NCBI GenBank assembly: GCA_043736395.1
Contig: JAYTCQ010000205.1
Coordinates: 1 to 19,558 of the forward strand
Origin: JAFDVL01 sp043736395
GTDB lineage: Bacteria > Acidobacteriota > Blastocatellia > RBC074
Reading direction: 5' to 3'
Length of the DNA stretch: 19,558 nucleotides
In this document: positions 16,329 to 19,558 of the stretch, piece by piece
Numbering within the stretch: position 1 is the first letter of the stretch
Layout: each line of letters opens with the position of its first letter
Made by a program: the position numbers and the translations under genes
Notes under the pieces: generated by a model
The model's database searches: none
What the model saw: the letters and a program-made list of their open reading frames with translations, nothing else
Told to the model about the DNA's origin: nothing

Positions 16329-16577
16329 ATCAATCTCTGGAAAAAAATTGAAAGTCCGGTTTCATCAGCCTTATTAACGGCTCCTTCTCTACCGTCGTGA
16401 AATGACTTTCAGTATGTGGCATCTGTCTCATAATTCTTGACCGTATGATGTCGCCATTTCAGCGACGGATGTTGTGCCAAACGATAATCTCATCCAGCAG
16501 CCGCCGGAGCAGACACCACTAAACAAATAGGTAGGATTCTGGTTGGCTCTTGAAGTTGCCGTAACCTGAAAGTGCTG
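16329..16577. other. Intergenic region upstream of the response regulator
   Basis: No gene is supported here. It separates the small membrane-protein gene from the response regulator on the same strand, so it may hold a separate promoter. A short dyad, GTCGC (16450-16454) with GCGAC (16462-16466), is the only symmetric element I noticed. On the minus strand a purine-rich CAGAGATTGAT precedes the regulator ATG, with no strong ribosome site. Confidence 0.4.
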
Positions 16578-16760
16578 CTACCTGAGTCGAATCGGTACGT
16601 TTATAATGCCAAAGGCGTTCAGCAACCAAAGGCAAAGCAGCAGTACCACAACCACATTCAAGACGGTTTTGATAGGCTGGGCCATCGGTATGTAGGTATT
16701 GATAAGGTAAAGCACCAAGCCCATTACGACCAAAACGACGATAATTGAAATGATAGACAT
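16578..16760 (-). CDS. Small two-helix membrane protein, Thivi_2564-like
   Basis: This 60-residue protein consists almost entirely of two hydrophobic segments (about residues 3-22 and 31-52) joined by a short turn with NTYIPMAQPIK. The INTYIPM and KTVLNVVVV stretches match the small membrane-protein family named Thivi_2564, as I recall it. The family's function is unknown. A strong GGAGGG ribosome site sits just before the start, supporting expression despite the small size. It lies 36 nt downstream of the CsbD-like gene on the same strand, so a shared stress operon is likely. Confidence 0.8.
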   Translation of the reverse strand: MSIISIIVVLVVMGLVLYLINTYIPMAQPIKTVLNVVVVLLLCLWLLNAFGIINVPIRLR

Positions 16761-16796
16761 TTGTTCCCTCCTTTTTTGTACACGGTAATTTCCGCG

Positions 16797-17009
16797 CTAT
16801 CGTTTGCTGGAAATAGCTTTGCCCACCTGCTCGACCGCCTCGCCGATTTTCCGACGCGCTTTGCTAGCTTTCTCTTGAAGCTTACCTGTCAGCTGATCAG
16901 CTTCGCCTTCAGCTTCAAGCTTGGGGTTGTCGGTGACCTCTCCTAGCTTCTCTTTAATTTCCCCTTTGACCTGTTTGGCTTTGCCTTTAACTTCGTCTTT
17001 ATTCCACAT
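16797..17009 (-). CDS. CsbD-like stress protein
   Basis: This 70-residue, highly charged, probably helical protein matches the CsbD family: MWNKDEVKGKAKQVKGEIKE, then LGEVTDN and EAEGEADQLTGKLQEKA. Members are induced by general stress in many bacteria, but their molecular role is unknown. AAGGAG lies about 8 nt before the ATG (minus strand). The neighbours (membrane peptide downstream, cupin and SYLF protein upstream) support a stress-response group. A copy of this size without extra domains is normal. Confidence 0.88.
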   Translation of the reverse strand: MWNKDEVKGKAKQVKGEIKEKLGEVTDNPKLEAEGEADQLTGKLQEKASKARRKIGEAVEQVGKAISSKR

Positions 17010-17060
17010 AACAAATTCTCCTTAACATAAATATTCTCGAGATTGGTTGTTGTTCGGCGA

Positions 17061-17087
17061 GAGAATTTGATCGGGAGCAATTCTCCC
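17061..17087. repeat. Nested short dyads between cupin and CsbD-like genes
   Basis: GAGAATT (17061-17067) is complementary to AATTCTC (17079-17085), and GGGAG (17073-17077) to CTCCC (17083-17087). The two stems overlap and are mutually exclusive. They lie in the 105-nt gap between the cupin stop and the CsbD-like start. A processing hairpin, weak terminator or operator is possible; the stems are short, so chance is not excluded. Confidence 0.3.
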
Positions 17088-17114
17088 TTCCTCAGCCGAC
17101 GTCCCTTCACTTCG

Positions 17115-17507
17115 CTATTCCGTCGTTTTGCCGTCAAAGTGTTCGTTGTCAGCCTCTGCGTCGTCGCGGGTACGGTGAATGACACCATCCCGATGATTCG
17201 GCGGCGCGTAGATCGTATAGAGCTTCATTGGCACAATACCGGTATTGATGATGTTGTGCTTTGCGCCAGCCGGAACGACTACCGCAAAGCCAACGCGAAT
17301 CGCCGTTCGCACGCCATCAAGAACCGCTTCCCCCGTCCCCTCTTCCACACGAAAGAACTGATCGAGATGATGGACTTCCACTCCGATCTCTTCCTGGGGC
17401 TTTAACGTCATGAGAACGAGCTGGCAGTGCTTCGCCGTATAAATCACGCGACGAAAATCCTCATTCTTTACGGCGAGACTTTCAATATCCTGAACAAAAC
17501 CTTTCAT
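17115..17507 (-). CDS. Cupin-domain protein
   Basis: This 130-residue single-domain cupin has first-motif residues EEIGVEVHHLDQFFRVEEGTG (H46, H47, Q50, E55/E56) and second-motif residues VPAGAKHNIINTG. It then has KLYTIYAPPNHRDGVIH and a C-terminal EHFDGKTTE, a pattern I recognise as a conserved but uncharacterised cupin family. Metal binding is likely through the histidines. The start lies 4 nt after the SYLF gene's stop with AGGTAATTAT upstream, so the two are surely co-transcribed. Possible roles include small-molecule or sugar isomerisation or sensing; none can be assigned. Confidence 0.85.
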   Translation of the reverse strand: MKGFVQDIESLAVKNEDFRRVIYTAKHCQLVLMTLKPQEEIGVEVHHLDQFFRVEEGTGEAVLDGVRTAIRVGFAVVVPAGAKHNIINTGIVPMKLYTIYAPPNHRDGVIHRTRDDAEADNEHFDGKTTE

Positions 17508-17511
17508 ATAA

Positions 17512-18222
17512 TTACCTGCGCGCTTTACGCGATGAGTATTGAGTAAGAGTTCGGGGAAACACTTGCACCACGGTGGGCGCTTTGACTTTATTTTCTTTCA
17601 GGACTTCTTTTGCTGTGACACCTTTGCCGTAGACACCCTCCATGTGCTCTGTTTCCTGGGAGATCACGGTGCCCTTGAGTTCAAGTCCGGCGAACAGTCC
17701 CTTGCTGCGCGAATAGGACAGTACTTGCGCTGACATCAAGGCGTCGGTTTCCGCACCCGCTTGCCGTCCCACCGGCCCGGCTGCCACTGAAGCATCGCCG
17801 CCCAGCGTAAATTTGCTCGAGAGCAAACTGTCCATTCCCTTTTCGTTCATAAACAGAAAGATAAAGTCAGTCGCCTGCGCGCCGATTTGTAATCCAAAGC
17901 TACCGCCCCCTAAATTGAAAAAGGCGGGGGCGCTCCAACTGCTCGTCGTGCGGCAACTGGCCACGCCGCGTCCACCACGCCCTCCGACAATGAAGCCCGC
18001 CTTGATCACTTGCGGAAAGACCGCAACACACTCCGCTTTGTCCAACACATCTCTCGGAATGGCCTTATCTGGTGCATCCATGATTTCCTTCAAGACTTTC
18101 GCAGCCTTGCTGGCTTGTGACGCTGAGTCTTTGGTATTTTTGCCTTGCGACTGCCCGGTTTCGCTGACGACTAGTAACAAGCTAAAAATTAAAATCAAAT
18201 GAAATAATATTTGTTTTTGCAT
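17512..18222 (-). CDS. Secreted SYLF-domain (Ysc84-like) lipid-binding protein
   Basis: This 236-residue protein begins with a hydrophobic signal segment (residues 2-20, ILFHLILIFSLLLVV), so it is probably periplasmic or membrane-tethered. The rest is a SYLF domain: AKVLKEIMDAPDKAIPRDVL, AECVAVFPQVIKAGFIVGGRGG, SFGLQIGAQATDFIFLFMN, then a SVAAGPVGRQAGAETDAL core. SYLF proteins bind phosphoinositides in eukaryotes; bacterial members are often in stress or biofilm clusters with unknown roles. The start at 18222 is chosen because GAGGGAAGAG lies about 8 nt upstream and the signal peptide begins there; an in-frame ATG 12 codons earlier would hide it. It may open the minus-strand stress group. Confidence 0.88.
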   Translation of the reverse strand: MQKQILFHLILIFSLLLVVSETGQSQGKNTKDSASQASKAAKVLKEIMDAPDKAIPRDVLDKAECVAVFPQVIKAGFIVGGRGGRGVASCRTTSSWSAPAFFNLGGGSFGLQIGAQATDFIFLFMNEKGMDSLLSSKFTLGGDASVAAGPVGRQAGAETDALMSAQVLSYSRSKGLFAGLELKGTVISQETEHMEGVYGKGVTAKEVLKENKVKAPTVVQVFPRTLTQYSSRKARR

Positions 18223-18570
18223 AACTCTTCCCTCAAAAATATGCCTTTGCTGACCCAACGCTGATGCATATAAATAAATCTATTTTCCCTAGCCACTTTG
18301 ATGTTGTTGATCAGTTCACCTAAAAATCTCTTCCGATAAATTGGTAGAAAACTTTTCAGGCTACTGAAACATTGCAATCTCATCTCAAAAAACTGGAAAT
18401 ATTAATATTGAATTTACTCAATATTAATATTTCTCAGCAACTATTATGCCAGTAATCACATTAGGGATTACGATGAAATACTCCTCTAAAACCGGAAAGA
18501 ATTCCCACTTGAATGGGCCAAATCCCGCAATGAAAGCTAACAGGTGCGGACAGCGGTATTTTATTTCTCT
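18223..18570. other. Intergenic region between nitroreductase and SYLF genes
   Basis: This A+T-rich stretch has no supported gene. An ORF of 62 residues here is low-complexity, overlaps the SYLF leader and has no family resemblance. The region contains the perfect inverted repeat at 18396-18433 and a weaker dyad, GTAATC (18452-18457) with GATTAC (18466-18471). Both the nitroreductase terminator and the promoter of the SYLF group are expected here. Confidence 0.5.
18396..18433. promoter_or_regulatory. Perfect 16-bp inverted repeat; possible operator or terminator
   Basis: GAAATATTAATATTGA (18396-18411) and its exact reverse complement (18418-18433) flank a 6-nt ATTTAC loop. Within each arm, AATATTAATATT is itself self-complementary, giving two identical dyads whose centres are 22 bp apart, about two helical turns. 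On the minus strand a TTTTTT run follows shortly after the hairpin, so it could end transcription of the nitroreductase gene. The A+T-rich doubled symmetry equally suits a two-site operator controlling the SYLF gene group. I favour neither firmly. Confidence 0.5.
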
Positions 18571-19558
18571 CTATGACCTCACAAACCATTCAACAGGTCG
18601 GCGTAACGAAACTGGTGACGGATAATTTTTCAGATAACCCGTGCGCAGAATAAATTGAATATTTTCAGTGATTCCGATTGATTGATTCAGTGCTTGCCTG
18701 GTTGATGACTCTTCTAAAATTTGAGTCATCGGATGAATGGCGATATTTTTTTCTCGAATTTTTAAACAGAGTCGCTGCATTCGTCTGCCGGTTTCAAGCA
18801 GTGTTGTCACCGATTCGTCTTTGCTGGTAATCAGAATCCAACCTGCTGATTTCGAAACTTGCTCTTTCACTTTATCCAGACCTTTTTCTCGAAAATCTGG
18901 TTTCATCACATTTTCTTTGTCATAAAAATTTCGCACCAGCCAGCCCGCAAATCCTTCGATTTCCATACTTGCCGTCGTCAAGCCATCGCGATATTTTTCG
19001 GCCTCGCGGTTCGAAAACCTGATCCAGTTGGCTAATTCCTGTTGGGCCGGATCGCGGTAAGATTGCAGGCGATTAGCTTCGATGGTTTGCTCGTTCAAGA
19101 ACTGACTTTCTTTGCCGGGAGCGGGTAGATATTTAATAAAATCAGCGTCCGAACTGCTGATGTATTCAAAGTCTTCTTTTTTCAAAACATCACTCAGATA
19201 ACCGGAACGAACAGTTCGGCGGTCTTTAATTTTTGCAATATTAAAGCCGTTTTTCGACGCTTTTTTAATTAGTTTTACTTCCAGAGTTCGCTCGTCCTGG
19301 TTCGTTTTGGCTAATAAATTCCAGTCGCAGACGTACCCGAAAGAACCTGCTGCATATTCAAGATTTTGAACAAAAGCACCGATGGATAAAATAGTTTCTC
19401 TCTGCGTTGGATCAACGGCTGGCAGCCATTTACTTTTATCGTTGCCGATAATCCAATGATAGGGTTTGAGGTATTGCACAAACCAGGGTTGCGTATTGTG
19501 ACCGCTCGGAGCAAGTGAAGACAGAGCCAGAATTTCTTTTTCATCCGGTTTTAATAAT
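18571..19558 (-). CDS. Acg-family FMN-binding nitroreductase (5' end outside window)
   Basis: This is a partial gene whose reading frame stays open to the right edge, leaving about 328 residues visible. In that edge region the minus strand encodes LAPSGHNTQPWFV, the hallmark N-terminal motif of Acg-like nitroreductases. A GTG at 19477-19479 falls in the middle of this domain and is not a real start. Later motifs include the RRTVRSGYL, the SAGWILITS and TGRRMQRLCLK segments. Relatives such as mycobacterial Acg bind FMN and are induced in dormancy or stress. It heads toward the stress/redox group on the same strand, separated by 348 nt with a strong inverted repeat. Its physiological substrate is unknown. 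Confidence 0.82.
   Translation of the reverse strand, partial: LLKPDEKEILALSSLAPSGHNTQPWFVQYLKPYHWIIGNDKSKWLPAVDPTQRETILSIGAFVQNLEYAAGSFGYVCDWNLLAKTNQDERTLEVKLIKKASKNGFNIAKIKDRRTVRSGYLSDVLKKEDFEYISSSDADFIKYLPAPGKESQFLNEQTIEANRLQSYRDPAQQELANWIRFSNREAEKYRDGLTTASMEIEGFAGWLVRNFYDKENVMKPDFREKGLDKVKEQVSKSAGWILITSKDESVTTLLETGRRMQRLCLKIREKNIAIHPMTQILEESSTRQALNQSIGITENIQFILRTGYLKNYPSPVSLRRPVEWFVRS

Noticed and set aside
16395..16500. Sigma-54 promoter on the minus strand before the response regulator
   Set aside because: TGGCAC is present, but the -12 TTGC element is missing at the required distance.
16943..17188. 81-residue minus-strand ORF across the cupin/CsbD gap
   Set aside because: It overlaps both neighbours in another frame, is highly basic and shows no family resemblance.
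18195..18383. 62-residue minus-strand ORF upstream of the SYLF gene
   Set aside because: It overlaps the SYLF leader and start, has no recognisable family pattern and no clear ribosome site.
19477..19479. GTG as start of the nitroreductase gene
   Set aside because: The frame stays open to the edge and encodes the conserved LAPSGHNTQPW motif upstream of this codon.

Overview
This window (moderate to low GC, no tRNA or rRNA) looks like a chromosomal piece of an Acidobacteriota-type genome, perhaps Blastocatellia. The main clue is the large TonB-dependent receptor with an N-terminal carboxypeptidase-regulatory domain, a type expanded in that phylum. Short G+C-rich palindromes and a long CGGAA-type inverted repeat fit the same picture. 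The assignment is an inference from gene style, not a database match.

Layout. (1) Positions 1-309: non-coding leader with a perfect palindrome and a short tandem repeat at the window edge. (2) 310-10481, plus strand: eight tightly packed genes that read as one operon for a cell-surface or secreted glycan. In order: a COG4671-type glycosyltransferase, a GT4 glycosyltransferase, a heparinase II/III-like protein, two tandem paralogous aminoglycoside-phosphotransferase-fold (APH) proteins, a UDP-glucuronate 4-epimerase-like SDR, a second COG4671-type glycosyltransferase, and a polysaccharide-deacetylase-fold protein. (3) 10482-10778: intergenic region with a large imperfect inverted repeat and a second small hairpin. 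(4) 10779-15294, plus strand: an MsbA-like ABC exporter followed 34 nt later by an Oar-like TonB-dependent receptor. (5) 15338-19558, minus strand, convergent with the above: a stress/redox group. In transcription order it holds an Acg-family nitroreductase (5' end beyond the window), SYLF lipoid-binding protein, cupin, CsbD-like protein, a 60-residue membrane protein, a Cys-rich stand-alone response regulator and a pyridoxamine-phosphate-oxidase-like flavoprotein.

Working model. The epimerase would supply a uronic-acid nucleotide sugar (UDP-galacturonate). Three glycosyltransferases would assemble a glycan, the deacetylase would free amino groups, and the two kinase-fold proteins would phosphorylate the sugar or an intermediate. 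The lyase-fold protein would trim uronate linkages, and the ABC protein would move the product across the inner membrane. The adjacent TonB-dependent receptor could handle it, or another ligand, at the outer membrane. No Wzx/Wzy flippase or polymerase and no secretion signals on the lyase or deacetylase were seen, so the chemistry appears cytoplasmic and the product may be an oligosaccharide or glycolipid rather than a long polymer. I recognise no named pathway with this gene set. The paired paralogues (two glycosyltransferases, two kinases with duplicated N-lobe motifs) are the most interesting part.
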